Source: Kitasatospora sp. MMS16-BH015 (GTDB taxonomy: Bacteria > Actinomycetota > Actinomycetes > Streptomycetales > Streptomycetaceae). From it: 64,000 bases of DNA. The stretch spans positions 1,240,001 to 1,304,000 of the forward strand of contig NZ_CP025394.1 in assembly GCF_002943525.1 (NCBI RefSeq). Reading direction: 5' to 3'. Positions 54,257-63,538 of this stretch are shown piece after piece. Every line of letters begins with the position of its first letter. The stretch's first letter is position 1. Made by a program: the position numbers and the translations under genes. The notes under the pieces were generated by a model. It saw only the letters and a list, made by a program, of their open reading frames with translations. It was not told where the DNA came from and did no database searches.

Positions 54257-57200
54257 TCAGGACTTCTCGGTGACCCCGGCGGAGTCGAAGGTGGCTACAT
54301 CGTGCATCGCGCGGGCCGCACTCTGCACCAGCGGCAGCGCGAGCAGCGCACCGGTGCCCTCGCCCAGGCGCAGGTCCAGGTCGATCAGCGGACGCAGGCC
54401 GAGCCGGGCAAGCGCGGCCTGGTGGCCGGGCTCGGCCGAGCGGTGGCCGGCGATGCAGGCGGCCAGCACCTCGGGGGCGATGGCCCTGGCGACCAGCGCG
54501 GCCGAACCGGCGATCACGCCGTCCAGGATGACCGGGGTGCGCAGCGAGGCGGCGCCCAGCAGGAAGCCCGCGATGGCCGCGTGCTCCAGACCGCCGACGG
54601 CGGCCAGTACGCCGATCGGGTCGGACGGGTCGGGCTGGTGCAGGGCCAGCGCCCGGCGGATCACCTCGACCTTGTGGGCGTGCATCTCGTCGTCGATGCC
54701 GGTGCCGCGCCCGGTCACCTCGGCCGGGTCCAGGCCCGCGAAGACCGAGATCAGCGCGGCGGACGCGGTGGTGTTGGCGATGCCCATGTCGCCGGTGATC
54801 AGCACCTTGTTGCCGGCCGCGACCAGGTCGCGGGCGGTCTCGATGCCCACCTCGATGGCCTTCTGGGCCTCCTCGCGGGTCATCGCCGGGCCCTGGGTCA
54901 TGTCGTCCGTGCCGGGCTTGACCTTGCGCGGCAGCAGGCCGGTGGTGCGGCCCTGCTGGATCGCGTCCGGCAGCTCGCTGGCCACGCCCACGTCGACCAC
55001 GCAGACCTCGGCGCCGACCTGGGCGGCGAAGGAGTTGACCACCGCTCCCCCGGCCAGGAAGTTGGCCACCATCTGCGCGGTGACCTCCTGCGGCCAGGGG
55101 GTGACGCCCTGGGCGTGCACGCCGTGGTCGCCCGCGAAGATCGCGACGCACCCGGGCTCGGGGATCGGCGGCGGGCACTTGCGGCTCAGGCCGCTCAGCT
55201 GCGCCGCGATGATCTCCAGCATGCCGAGCGAACCGGCCGGCTTCGTCATCCGCTTCTGGCGGTCCCAGGCGTCGCCGAGCGCCTTGGCGTCCAGCGGGCG
55301 GATGCCGCGCAGGGTCTCGGAGAGCAGGTCGTGCGGCTCCTCGCCGGGCAGCGCGCGGTTGCCGTACTGCTCCTCGTGGACGACCCAGGAGAGCGGGCGC
55401 TTCTTGGCCCAGCCCTGCTGCTGCAGCTCGGGCTCGTCCGGGAAGGCGTCCACGTACCCGACGCACAGGTACGCGACCACGTCCAGGTGCTCGGGCAGGC
55501 CGAGCTCGCGGACCATCTCCTCCTCGTCGAAGAAGCTCACCCAGCCGACGCCCAGGCCCTCGGCGCGGGCGGCCAGCCAGAGGTTCTCGACGGCCAGCGC
55601 CGCCGAGTACGGCGCCATCTGCGGCTGGGTGTGCCGGCCCAGGGTGTGGCGGCCGCCGCGGGTGCGGTCGGCGGTGACCACGATGTTGACCGGGGTCTCG
55701 AGGATGGCCTCGATCTTGATTTCCTTGAACTGCTTCGCCCGGCCCTTGGGCAGCGAGTCGGCGTAGGCGTCGCGCTGACGCTCCGCCAGCTCGTGCATCC
55801 GGCGGCGGGTCTTCGCGGAGCGGATCACCACGAAGTCCCAGGGCTGCGAGTAGCCGACGCTCGGGGCGGTGTGGGCCGCCTCAAGCACCCGGATCAGCAC
55901 CTCGTGCGGGATCGGGTCCGGCCGGAAGCCGTTGCGGATGTCGCGGCGCTCGCGGATCACCTGGTGCACGGCCTCGCGGCCCGCGTCGTCGTAACCGGGG
56001 GCGGCGACACCGGGGTGGTCGGTGACCTCCGCGAACTCGTCCGCCTCGGCCGCCTCCGCCGCTTCGGCGGGCTCGGCTGCTTCGGCCGGCGCGACCGCGT
56101 CGGCGGGCTGCTCCGCCGGGGCGGGCTCGCCCTCGGCGGCGGGCTCCGCCTCGGGGGTGCTCGCGACCTCGGGGGTCAGCTCGGCGGCGGGCTCGCCCTC
56201 GGGCGTGGTGGTCGGCGCGGCGAGGGCCTCGGCGGCCTGCTCGGCCGACTCGGCCTGGGCGGGCTCGGCGGGCTGCTCGGTGGTGTCGACGGTGCTCAAC
56301 TGCTCGGCGTTCTCCTGCTGGGCCGGGGCGAGGGCCTCGGCGGTGGTGCTGTCGGTGCTGTCGGTGCTCTCCGCGGCGGTGGCGGCGACCGTCTGCGCAA
56401 CCTGCTCGGGCTGCTCGACCGGGGTCTCGACGGCGGGGTTCGGGACGGCGGGGTGCGGGACGGCCAGGCTCTGGGCGGCGGGCGCGTCGAGGAAGGCGGA
56501 GGTACGGGCCCGGGGCTGAGCCGGGATGGCCACCGGCTCGGCGGGCTGCGCCTCGGCGGCCTCCACCGGGGCGGTCCCGGGCTGGGCCGGCTGCTCGACG
56601 ACAGCCTGCGCGGCTTCCTCGACCTGCTCGGTCGGCTCGAGCTGCTCGGGCGTGACGACGGTGGCCTCGGGCGTGGCCGGAGCCGACTCCCCGTCAGCGG
56701 GGGCCGTCCCGGCGGCCGGGGCGGCCGTCGGCTCGTCCACCGGCGCGGCGGGAGCGGGCACGGTCGGCACCGTGTCCGTGCTGCCCTCGGCGGCCGGAGC
56801 CGCCGCCATCTCGTGCAGCGGCACGGCCGGGCCGGGCACGGTCGGCTGGGCGGGGGCGGGCTCGGTGAGCAGCGCGCCCTCGGCCACCACGGGCGAGGTG
56901 TCGCCCTGGACAGGGGCCACCGTCGGACCGGCCTGGGCCGGGTCGTGCGCCGGGACGGACTCCGCCGGAAGTGCCTGGGCCTGGTCGGCGACCGGTGCGG
57001 CCTCGGGTGCCGGCGGAGCGGCCTGCAGAGTCGGTTCGGCAACCGGCACGGCCTCGGTGGCCGGGTCGGCGACCGCCTCGACGGGCAGGGCCTGGCCGGC
57101 CGCGGCCGCCTCGGGCAGCGGAGCGGCCACCGGCTCGGCCGGGACGGCGTGCTGCGGCTCGGCCACCGGGACGGCGGCCGGGGCGACCTCGGCCACCGGC

Positions 57201-58297
57201 GCAGCGTCAGCGGGCAGCTCGGCCGCGGGGGCGGGCTGCGGCTCGGCGGCGGGCGCCAGGTGTGCCACAGCCTCCGCCGCCGGCTCGGCGGCCGGGGCGG
57301 CGTGCAGCGGGGCCTCGGTCAGGACGGCTGCCTCGGCCACCGGCGTGGCGGGCGCGGCCGGGTCGAGGACGGCGGTCTCCTGGGCCGGAGCCGCGTGCGC
57401 CGGGACGCCGTGGGCGGCAGCGCCCTGAGCCGGGTGGGCCGGCGGGAGGTCCTGGGCCGGGACGGCGTGGATCGGGGCGGCCTGGATCGGGTCGGCCAGC
57501 GGGATGCCGTGCGCCGGGGTGCCATGAGCGGGGAAGCCCTCGACCAAGGTGCCCGGCGCAGCAACGGCCTGGGCCTGCTCAGCGACGACGGCGGCCTGGG
57601 CCTGGGCCTGGTCGACGATCACAGCGGCCGGGGTCTGCTCGGCGACCGGGACGCCCTGGAGCGGATCGGCGACCGGGACGGGCTGGGCCGGGACGGGCTG
57701 GGGCTGCGGGACGATCGGGGTGCCGTGCGGCGGGGTGCCCTGGTACTGCTGGGAGGGGCCGCGGTCGGCGAGGGAGCGGACCGGGACCTGGCCGGTCATC
57801 AGGGACGGGTCCGGGATCGGGGGGCCCGCGTGGAGGGGGCGGCGGAGAGCCGCCTGAGGGGGCGTCACCGGGGCGGGGGCCGGCGGGGCCAGCGGGGGCC
57901 AGGAGGGCTCGACCGGGATGCCGGCCTCTTCCACCGTGCGCAGCGTCATGGTGTCGGCGGGCTCGCCGAGCGTCTCGGGGGCGAGCGAATCGCCCCAGGA
58001 GCCCTGCGGACCGGGCATCAGGAGCTCGTCCTCCTCCTCGTCCAGGCCGTCCGGCTGGTCGAGGAAGGTGAAGGCCGGACGGGCGCCGGTGGGCCAGCCC
58101 TCGGTGACCGGCGGGGCGAGCGGGACGGCGCCGAACGGCTGGGCCGGGTCGACTCCGGGGACGGGCGGCACGGGGGGCAGCAGGCCCTCCTGGCCGACCG
58201 AGCCGAGCACCTCGGCGCCGCCGAGGGACGGGGCCGTGGCTCCGCCGAGCTGCTGCTCTGGCTGTCCCTCACCCGGGACGTGGCCGCCATCGGTCAT
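54257..58297 (-). CDS. cobT: BluB-CobT fusion with giant low-complexity N-terminus
   Basis: 1346 residues. About 1-770 is Ala/Pro/Glu/Val-rich low-complexity sequence with short acidic motifs (LDEEEDELL) and repeated VAEPQPAPAAE-like units. It is followed by a BluB-type flavin domain (about 771-985; RERRDIRNGFRPDPIPHEVL, APSVGYSQPWDFVVI), which makes 5,6-dimethylbenzimidazole, and CobT (about 990-1346; GDMGIANTTASAAL, GRGTGIDDEMHAHKVE), which makes alpha-ribazole phosphate. The two steps are consecutive in the lower cobalamin ligand pathway. The N-terminus has no known function. ATG 58297 with AAGGAG; the frame stays open further upstream but without an RBS. Confidence 0.93.
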   Translation of the reverse strand: MTDGGHVPGEGQPEQQLGGATAPSLGGAEVLGSVGQEGLLPPVPPVPGVDPAQPFGAVPLAPPVTEGWPTGARPAFTFLDQPDGLDEEEDELLMPGPQGSWGDSLAPETLGEPADTMTLRTVEEAGIPVEPSWPPLAPPAPAPVTPPQAALRRPLHAGPPIPDPSLMTGQVPVRSLADRGPSQQYQGTPPHGTPIVPQPQPVPAQPVPVADPLQGVPVAEQTPAAVIVDQAQAQAAVVAEQAQAVAAPGTLVEGFPAHGTPAHGIPLADPIQAAPIHAVPAQDLPPAHPAQGAAAHGVPAHAAPAQETAVLDPAAPATPVAEAAVLTEAPLHAAPAAEPAAEAVAHLAPAAEPQPAPAAELPADAAPVAEVAPAAVPVAEPQHAVPAEPVAAPLPEAAAAGQALPVEAVADPATEAVPVAEPTLQAAPPAPEAAPVADQAQALPAESVPAHDPAQAGPTVAPVQGDTSPVVAEGALLTEPAPAQPTVPGPAVPLHEMAAAPAAEGSTDTVPTVPAPAAPVDEPTAAPAAGTAPADGESAPATPEATVVTPEQLEPTEQVEEAAQAVVEQPAQPGTAPVEAAEAQPAEPVAIPAQPRARTSAFLDAPAAQSLAVPHPAVPNPAVETPVEQPEQVAQTVAATAAESTDSTDSTTAEALAPAQQENAEQLSTVDTTEQPAEPAQAESAEQAAEALAAPTTTPEGEPAAELTPEVASTPEAEPAAEGEPAPAEQPADAVAPAEAAEPAEAAEAAEADEFAEVTDHPGVAAPGYDDAGREAVHQVIRERRDIRNGFRPDPIPHEVLIRVLEAAHTAPSVGYSQPWDFVVIRSAKTRRRMHELAERQRDAYADSLPKGRAKQFKEIKIEAILETPVNIVVTADRTRGGRHTLGRHTQPQMAPYSAALAVENLWLAARAEGLGVGWVSFFDEEEMVRELGLPEHLDVVAYLCVGYVDAFPDEPELQQQGWAKKRPLSWVVHEEQYGNRALPGEEPHDLLSETLRGIRPLDAKALGDAWDRQKRMTKPAGSLGMLEIIAAQLSGLSRKCPPPIPEPGCVAIFAGDHGVHAQGVTPWPQEVTAQMVANFLAGGAVVNSFAAQVGAEVCVVDVGVASELPDAIQQGRTTGLLPRKVKPGTDDMTQGPAMTREEAQKAIEVGIETARDLVAAGNKVLITGDMGIANTTASAALISVFAGLDPAEVTGRGTGIDDEMHAHKVEVIRRALALHQPDPSDPIGVLAAVGGLEHAAIAGFLLGAASLRTPVILDGVIAGSAALVARAIAPEVLAACIAGHRSAEPGHQAALARLGLRPLIDLDLRLGEGTGALLALPLVQSAARAMHDVATFDSAGVTEKS

Positions 58298-58783
58298 GTC
58301 AAAGCTCCTTCCGGGCCGCTCACGCGCCCTTGGCGCCACGGTCACCGACCGCGGCGCCCACTCCGCTCGGGGCGGACCGTGCTCCGGCCCACCCGTCCAC
58401 CTACCGCTTCCGCCTGCTGGCGTCCGCCGTGCGCACCTCCGGCCGGTGTCACCCACCGGGGTGGCACACCATCAGGGACAACGACCGCCCGGGGGCAACC
58501 GGCACGACCGCGCCGGACGCGTGGTGCATTCTTCCGGCCCGACCCGCACCGCGTCGAATGCGCCCACACCCGGTCCAGCCCGGTAGCACCACGTCAAAAA
58601 GGTGGTAAACATACCGGATCGGACACGGACACCCACGTCCACGCCACCCTACCGGCCGCCACCGACCGGCTCTCGAATCCGTGTCCGGATGGGACGTGGA
58701 TCACCGGACCGCGGGCACCGCCTGGCACTCGCCCCGGTCAGGCGTGCTGCAAGCGCTCAGGCGTGCTGCTCGACCAGGAACGG
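58298..58783. other. Intergenic region between cobT and cobL
   Basis: 486 bp without a gene. I looked for a cobalamin riboswitch on the minus strand and did not find the B12 box. A rare AT-richer patch (GTCAAAAAGGTGGTAAACATACC, about 58590-58613 in outline) may hold the cobT promoter. At the right end, two further copies of the cobL 3'-end motif TCAGGCGTGCTGC occur (58738-58750 and 58757-58769). Confidence 0.5.
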
Positions 58784-58797
58784 TCAGGCGTGCTGCT
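58738..58797. repeat. Three copies of the cobL 3'-end motif
   Basis: TCAGGCGTGCTGC occurs at 58738-58750, 58757-58769 and 58784-58796. The third is the end of cobL (codons for the last residues and the stop, on the minus strand). The other two lie directly downstream, each again with an in-register TGA. Confidence 0.75.
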
Positions 58798-60034
58798 CGG
58801 CCCAGAAGAGGAGGGTCTGCTCCCCCGCGCCGAGGCTCAGCCCGTCCGGGGCGGACCGCAGCGGGGTGGCCTGGAGCAGGGTGCCGTCCACCCGGTACCC
58901 GGCGGTGGTGATCGCGACGCGGACGGCCTCCGCCTCGGCGAGGGAGTGCGCCACGGCGACCAACCGCTCGGGGCGGCGGGCCAGCACCGCGCCGACGGCC
59001 GCCGCGCCGCCGGATTCGACCACGACGGCGTCAGGTTCCGGCAGGCCGCCGAGCACCTCGGGGGCCGAGCCGTGCACCGCGTCCACCTCCACCCCGTACC
59101 GGCGCGCGTTGACCGCGATCTGCGCGCAGGCCGAGCGGTCCGCCTCCACGGCGACCACGGCCGCGCCGAAGCGCGCCGTCTCCACCGCGAGCGCGCCGGT
59201 ACCCGCGCCGACCACCCAGACCAGGTCACCCGGCACCGGGCCGAGCCGGGCCACCGCCAGGGCGCGGACGTGCGGCGGGAGCGCGTGTCCGGCTCCGGCC
59301 GCCGTGCGGGTGCCGAACTCCGCGCCCGCGTACGCCTCGGCGGGCAGGGCCCAGCCCCGGTCCGGGCCGGGGAAGCCCACCGGGCGTCCGGCCAGCCAGC
59401 CGGCCGCCTCGTCCACCGCGTGCTGCTGCCCCGGGCCGCCGATCACCAGCACCACGGCCGGCTCGCGCCAGACCTGGTCCGGCACCCGCTCGGAGGTGAG
59501 CACGGTGACGTCCTCCTCCGGGGTGCCCAGCGCCTCGCAGACCACGAAGGTGCGGTGCACCCCACGGAGCATCAGGGCCAGCTCGCTCGGGCCCGCGTCG
59601 GGGCTGGTGAGCACGGCGACCTTCGGGTACGCGCGGCAGAGGTTGGCCGCCCGGCGCAGCCTGCCGCCGTGGGTGGAGACCACCTGGGCGTCCTCCCAGG
59701 GCATCCCGGCCCGGGCGAAGGCGGCGGCCACCGAGGAGACGGCGGGCAGCACCTCGAGTTCGAGGCCGTACTCGGGGCGGCGCAGGGTGCGGACCACCCC
59801 GAAGAAGCCCGGGTCGCCCTCGGCCACCACCACGGCGGTGCCCCGGTGGTCGGCGATCCGACGGGCCGCCAGCTGCACGCTGCCCAGCGCTATCCGCTCG
59901 GCGCCCTCGGGCACCGGCAGTGCGGCCAGCTGGTAGGGCGCCCCCGCGACGAGGGTGGCGCTGGCCAGCGCGGAGGCGGCGGCCTCCGTCAGCGGCGTGC
60001 CGTCCCACCCGATGACCGTGATCCGGTCCGCCAT
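58784..60034 (-). CDS. cobL: Precorrin-6Y C5,15-methyltransferase (decarboxylating)
   Basis: 416-residue CbiE-CbiT fusion. The CbiE half (about 4-210) has ITVIGWDGTPLTEAA and VVVAEGDPGFFGVVRTL; the CbiT half (about 240-410) has the SAM motif VWVVGAGTGALAVETARFG and VAVEADRSACAQIAVNARRYG. It methylates C5 and C15 and decarboxylates the acetate side chain in aerobic cobalamin synthesis. ATG 60034 with GGAGAG about 11 nt upstream. Upstream of bluB-cobT on the same strand but 486 bp apart. Confidence 0.94.
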   Translation of the reverse strand: MADRITVIGWDGTPLTEAAASALASATLVAGAPYQLAALPVPEGAERIALGSVQLAARRIADHRGTAVVVAEGDPGFFGVVRTLRRPEYGLELEVLPAVSSVAAAFARAGMPWEDAQVVSTHGGRLRRAANLCRAYPKVAVLTSPDAGPSELALMLRGVHRTFVVCEALGTPEEDVTVLTSERVPDQVWREPAVVLVIGGPGQQHAVDEAAGWLAGRPVGFPGPDRGWALPAEAYAGAEFGTRTAAGAGHALPPHVRALAVARLGPVPGDLVWVVGAGTGALAVETARFGAAVVAVEADRSACAQIAVNARRYGVEVDAVHGSAPEVLGGLPEPDAVVVESGGAAAVGAVLARRPERLVAVAHSLAEAEAVRVAITTAGYRVDGTLLQATPLRSAPDGLSLGAGEQTLLFWAEQHA

Positions 60035-60176
60035 CTGCCGCTGCTCTCCTCTGCGTCATCTCCCCCGCGCGCCGCGGCGCCAGGGGGAGCCCCCGTGATG
60101 GTCTGGTGCAGAGGCTACCGGTTGGGACTCTTCGAACGCCTTAGCCCCGCAGGGGCGCTCCCGGGACAGGCGGGCG

Positions 60177-60785
60177 TCAACCGCGCAGCACGCCGCCGAG
60201 GCGTCCCCAGTCCGACACGGAGGTCTCCAGGTCCTCCGGGAGCAGGCTCCAGAGGATGAGATCGCTGCGGCTCTCGCCGCCGTCCCGCACTATCCAGGCG
60301 CTGCGCAGCACGCCCTCGCTGATCGAGCCGATCTTCTGGGTCACCTGCTGGGCGGCGGTGTTGCCGGCGGCGGTGCGCAGCTCCAGCCGCAGGAAGCCGC
60401 GGTCCTCGAACAGCCACTGCGCCACGCCGAGCACGGCCTCGGGGGCGTAGCCCTCGCCGCGGGCCCAGGAGGCGGTGATGAAGGTGGCCTCGGTGGAGAG
60501 CAGCCGCCAGTCGGTGGAGCGGAGCTCGACCACGCCGACCAGACGCTGGGTCAGGTGCTCGGTGACGGCGAAAACGATTCCGCGCCCGGAGATGCGGCGG
60601 GCGGGCGCCAGCGAGCGGGACCACTCCAGCGCGTGCGCCTCGGTGAAGGGCTGCGGGATCGCCGTCCAGGCGTGCACCAGCTCGTCCGCCATCATGGCGG
60701 TCAGGCCGGGCGCGTCGTCGTCCGAGAGCGGGCGCAGCAGCAACCTCTCGGTGCTGATGGCGGTCTCGGGGAAGCTCGCAGGCAT
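60177..60785 (-). CDS. GNAT acetyltransferase (RimJ-like)
   Basis: 202-residue GNAT of the ribosomal-protein/amino-acid acetyltransferase subgroup (ISTERLLLRPLSDDDAPGL, GEGYAPEAVLGVAQWLFEDRGFLRLELRTAAGNTAAQQVTQKIG in outline). The acetyl-CoA motif is ARGEGYAPEAV. The target may be a protein N-terminus or a small amine. ATG 60785 with GGAGAG six bases upstream. Monocistronic between cobL and the methionine importer genes. Confidence 0.9.
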   Translation of the reverse strand: MPASFPETAISTERLLLRPLSDDDAPGLTAMMADELVHAWTAIPQPFTEAHALEWSRSLAPARRISGRGIVFAVTEHLTQRLVGVVELRSTDWRLLSTEATFITASWARGEGYAPEAVLGVAQWLFEDRGFLRLELRTAAGNTAAQQVTQKIGSISEGVLRSAWIVRDGGESRSDLILWSLLPEDLETSVSDWGRLGGVLRG

Positions 60786-60860
60786 TGCCGTCTCTCCTCG
60801 CCGGGTCCTGGGCACACCGTACGGCCCCACCCGTTACTCGGACGTGTCAGCCTAACCGAA

Positions 60861-60893
60861 CAGGGCCCCCACCGTGATGCGGTGGGGGCCCTG
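60861..60893 (-). terminator. Terminator of metNIQ
   Basis: 14-bp stem around CAGGGCCCCCACC (60861-60873) and GGTGGGGGCCCTG (60881-60893) with a short loop, 18 bp after the metQ stop. Confidence 0.85.
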
Positions 60894-60911
60894 CCGTCAG
60901 GTTTCGCGGGA

Positions 60912-61742
60912 TCAGAACGCCGGGATGACGCTGCCCTTGAAGGTGGCGTCGATGTACTGCTTGACCTCGGCGGAGTGCAGCAGGGTGGCCAGCTTCTGGA
61001 CCCGCGGGTCGTTCTCCTTGCCCTTCTTCACGGCCAGGATGTTGGCGTACGGGTTGCCGGCCGCCTTCTCCAGCAGGATCGCGTCGGTGGCGGGCTTGAG
61101 GCCCGAGTCGAGCGCGTAGTTGCCGTTGATCACGGCGGCGTCCAGGTCGGCCACCGAGCGGGGCAGCTGGGCGGCGTCCAGCTCCTTCCACTTCAGGTGC
61201 TTCGGGTTGCCGGTGACGTCGCCCGGGGTGGCAGTGGTGCCGACGCCGTCCTTGAGGGTGATGACCTTGTCGTCGGCGAGCAGCTTGAGCGCCCGGCCCT
61301 CGTTGGTGGCGTCGTTGGGGATGCCGATGGTGGCGCCGTCGGCCAGCTCCTCCACCTTCTTGACCTTCTTGGAGTAGAGGCCCAGCGGCTCCAGATGCAC
61401 GGTCTCCACCGAGACGATGTCGGTGCCGTGCTTCTTGTTGAAGTCCTCCAGGTACGGCACGTGCTGGAAGTAGTTCGCGTCCGCCGAACCGTCCTGGACG
61501 GCCGTGTTGGGGGTCACGTAGTCGGTGACCACCTTCACGTTCAGCTTGAGGCCCGCCTTGTCGGCCAGGTTCTTCTGGACGTAGTCCAGGATCTGGGCGT
61601 GCGGGGTCGGGCTGGCGATCACGGTCAGCGGCGCGTTGGCGTCCGAACCGGAGGAGCCCGAGCCCGAGGAGGAGCAGGCGGTCAGGCCGAGGGCGAGGCC
61701 GGCGGTGAGCAGGACGCTGGTGGACTTCAGGATGTTACGCAC
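60912..61742 (-). CDS. metQ: Methionine ABC transporter substrate-binding lipoprotein
   Basis: 276-residue NlpA/MetQ lipoprotein. The lipobox LTAC puts the lipid-modified Cys at 23, followed by a Ser/Gly linker (SSSGSGSSGSD). The binding domain has ASPTPHAQILDYVQKNLADKAG, ANYFQHVPYLEDFNKKHG, IPNDATNEGRALKLL and YANILAVKKGKENDPRVQKL in outline. GTG start with AAAGG 8 nt upstream. Last gene of the operon; it lies 60 bp after metI. Confidence 0.95.
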   Translation of the reverse strand: MRNILKSTSVLLTAGLALGLTACSSSGSGSSGSDANAPLTVIASPTPHAQILDYVQKNLADKAGLKLNVKVVTDYVTPNTAVQDGSADANYFQHVPYLEDFNKKHGTDIVSVETVHLEPLGLYSKKVKKVEELADGATIGIPNDATNEGRALKLLADDKVITLKDGVGTTATPGDVTGNPKHLKWKELDAAQLPRSVADLDAAVINGNYALDSGLKPATDAILLEKAAGNPYANILAVKKGKENDPRVQKLATLLHSAEVKQYIDATFKGSVIPAF

Positions 61743-61802
61743 GAAAAGTGCCTTTCTCCGTTGGAGCGTGGGCCAGGGTGTGGCCCGGGTCTGTGGGTGC
61801 GG

Positions 61803-62519
61803 TCAGGCTTCGGTGGCGGCCGGGCGGCGCGGGCGCAGCAGGCGGGAGCGGCCGCCGCTGCGACCCCGGTCGCCCAGGCGCCGGATGGCGTAGTCGCCGA
61901 TCAGCTGGATCACGGTGACGATGACGACGAGTTCGGCGACGATGACCCACATGAAGGCGGTCTCGAAGCGCTGGTAGCCGTAGTTGACGGCCAGGGTGCC
62001 GAGGCCGCCGCCGCCGACGGTGCCGGCCATCGCGGAGAAGCCGATCAGCGCGATGACCGTGGTGACGACCGAGGAGACCAGCGCGGGCAGCGACTCGGGC
62101 AGCATCACCTTGCGGACGGCCGTCCAGGTGGAGCCGCCCATCGACTGCACGGCCTCCAGCAGGCCGGAGTCCACCTCCCGGACCGCCGTCTCGACCAGCC
62201 GGGCGAAGAACGGGATGGCGCCGACGGCCAGCGGCACGGTGGCGGCCTGCCAGCCGATGGTGGTGCCGACCACGCTCTTGGTGAAGCCGAAGAGGGCGAC
62301 CATCAGGATCACGAACGGCAGCGAGCGGCCGATGTTCACCACGGTGCCGACCACCCGGTTGACCGGGAGGTTCTGCAGGGCGCGGCCCTTGTCGGTGAGC
62401 ACCAGCAGCAGCCCGAGCGGCAGACCGAGCAGGACGGTGACCAGGGTGGCCACACCGACCATCTGGAAGGTCTCGACGGTCGCGGGCTGCATCAGCTCCC
62501 ACATCTGGTCCCAGGTCAT
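61803..62519 (-). CDS. metI: Methionine ABC transporter permease
   Basis: 238-residue inner membrane permease with five TM helices and the EAA loop (LLEAVQSMGGSTWTAVRKVMLPESLPAL in outline). N-terminal TWDQMWELMQPATVETFQMVGVA is typical of MetI. Basic C-terminus. The ATG overlaps the metN stop (ATGA at 62516-62519). Confidence 0.95.
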   Translation of the reverse strand: MTWDQMWELMQPATVETFQMVGVATLVTVLLGLPLGLLLVLTDKGRALQNLPVNRVVGTVVNIGRSLPFVILMVALFGFTKSVVGTTIGWQAATVPLAVGAIPFFARLVETAVREVDSGLLEAVQSMGGSTWTAVRKVMLPESLPALVSSVVTTVIALIGFSAMAGTVGGGGLGTLAVNYGYQRFETAFMWVIVAELVVIVTVIQLIGDYAIRRLGDRGRSGGRSRLLRPRRPAATEA

Positions 62520-63538
62520 GCCACCGCTCCGTTCCGCTCGAACACGTCCACCTGCAGGCCCTGCTCGCGCAGGAAGCCGATCGGCACCACGTTGTCGTGC
62601 TGCGGACCGGGCAGCTCCACCCGCATCCGGCCGACCATCCGGCCGGAGACGGTCTCCACCGCGGCGCCCAGGATGTTGATGTCGATCTGGTAGGTGCGGG
62701 CCAGCTGGGAGACGAACGGGCGGGCCGAGGTGTCGCCCTGGAAGGTGATCTCCAGGACGGTGTTGCCGGGGTGGCCCTCGCCGAACTCGCCGAGCGGGAA
62801 GAGCTCGCGGGCCAGCAGCGAGCCCTCGGTGGCCAGCAGGTCGGTCAGCTTGCCGGCCTCGACCACCTTGCCGCCGCGCATCAGGGCGGCCGAGTCGCAG
62901 ACGTTCTTGATCACGTCCATCTCGTGGGTGATCAGCAGCACAGTGAGGCCCAGCTGCTGGTTGAGCTGGCGCAGCAGGGTGAGGATCGAGCGGGTGGTCT
63001 CCGGGTCGAGCGCGGAGGTGGCCTCGTCGGAGAGCAGCACCTTCGGGTCGCCGGAGAGCGCCCGGGCGATGCCGACCCGCTGCTTCTGGCCGCCGGAGAG
63101 CTGGCTCGGGTAGGCCTTGGCCTTGTCGGCCAGGCCGACCAGGTCGAGCAGCTCTGCGGCCTTGCGGCGGCGCTGGGTGCGGTCGAGTCCGGTGATCTCC
63201 AGCGGCAGCTCGACGTTCTCCTGCACGGTGCGCGAGGAGAGCAGGTTGAAGTGCTGGAAGACCATGCCGATCCGCTGCCGCGCCGCGCGCAGCTCGCGCC
63301 CGGCGCGCTGCTCGGTGCCGGGCAGCGCGGTGAGCTCGACGCCGTCCACGGTGACCGTGCCGGAGCTGGGGCGCTCCAGCATGTTGACGCAGCGGATGAG
63401 GGTGCTCTTGCCCGCGCCGCTGGTGCCGACGACGCCGTAGACCTCGCCCTCGCGGACGTGCAGGTCCACGCCTGCGAGGGCGGTGACCTCCCGGCCTCGG
63501 GAGCGGTAGACCTTCGTGAGGTCCTTGGTGGTGATCAC
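62516..63538 (-). CDS. metN: Methionine ABC transporter ATP-binding protein
   Basis: 340-residue ATPase. Walker A GTSGAGKST at 38-46, Q-loop FQHFNLL, signature LSGGQKQRVGIARAL, Walker B VLLSDEATSALD (Ser in place of the usual Cys or Leu), and a C-terminal NIL regulatory domain (about 265-340) that binds methionine for trans-inhibition. GTG start with GGAAG five bases upstream. First structural gene of metNIQ, 275 bp downstream of a Cys/Met-rich leader ORF. Confidence 0.96.
   Translation of the reverse strand: MITTKDLTKVYRSRGREVTALAGVDLHVREGEVYGVVGTSGAGKSTLIRCVNMLERPSSGTVTVDGVELTALPGTEQRAGRELRAARQRIGMVFQHFNLLSSRTVQENVELPLEITGLDRTQRRRKAAELLDLVGLADKAKAYPSQLSGGQKQRVGIARALSGDPKVLLSDEATSALDPETTRSILTLLRQLNQQLGLTVLLITHEMDVIKNVCDSAALMRGGKVVEAGKLTDLLATEGSLLARELFPLGEFGEGHPGNTVLEITFQGDTSARPFVSQLARTYQIDINILGAAVETVSGRMVGRMRVELPGPQHDNVVPIGFLREQGLQVDVFERNGAVA

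Noticed and set aside
58298..58783. Cobalamin riboswitch upstream of bluB-cobT
   Set aside because: The B12 box and the conserved core were not found on the minus strand; only vaguely similar GC-rich segments exist.
52631..60259. Very long open frame on the plus strand across the cobalamin region
   Set aside because: It runs antisense to cobA, bluB-cobT and cobL, all clear by motif and RBS. Long antisense frames are usual in very GC-rich coding DNA, and its translation has no domain.
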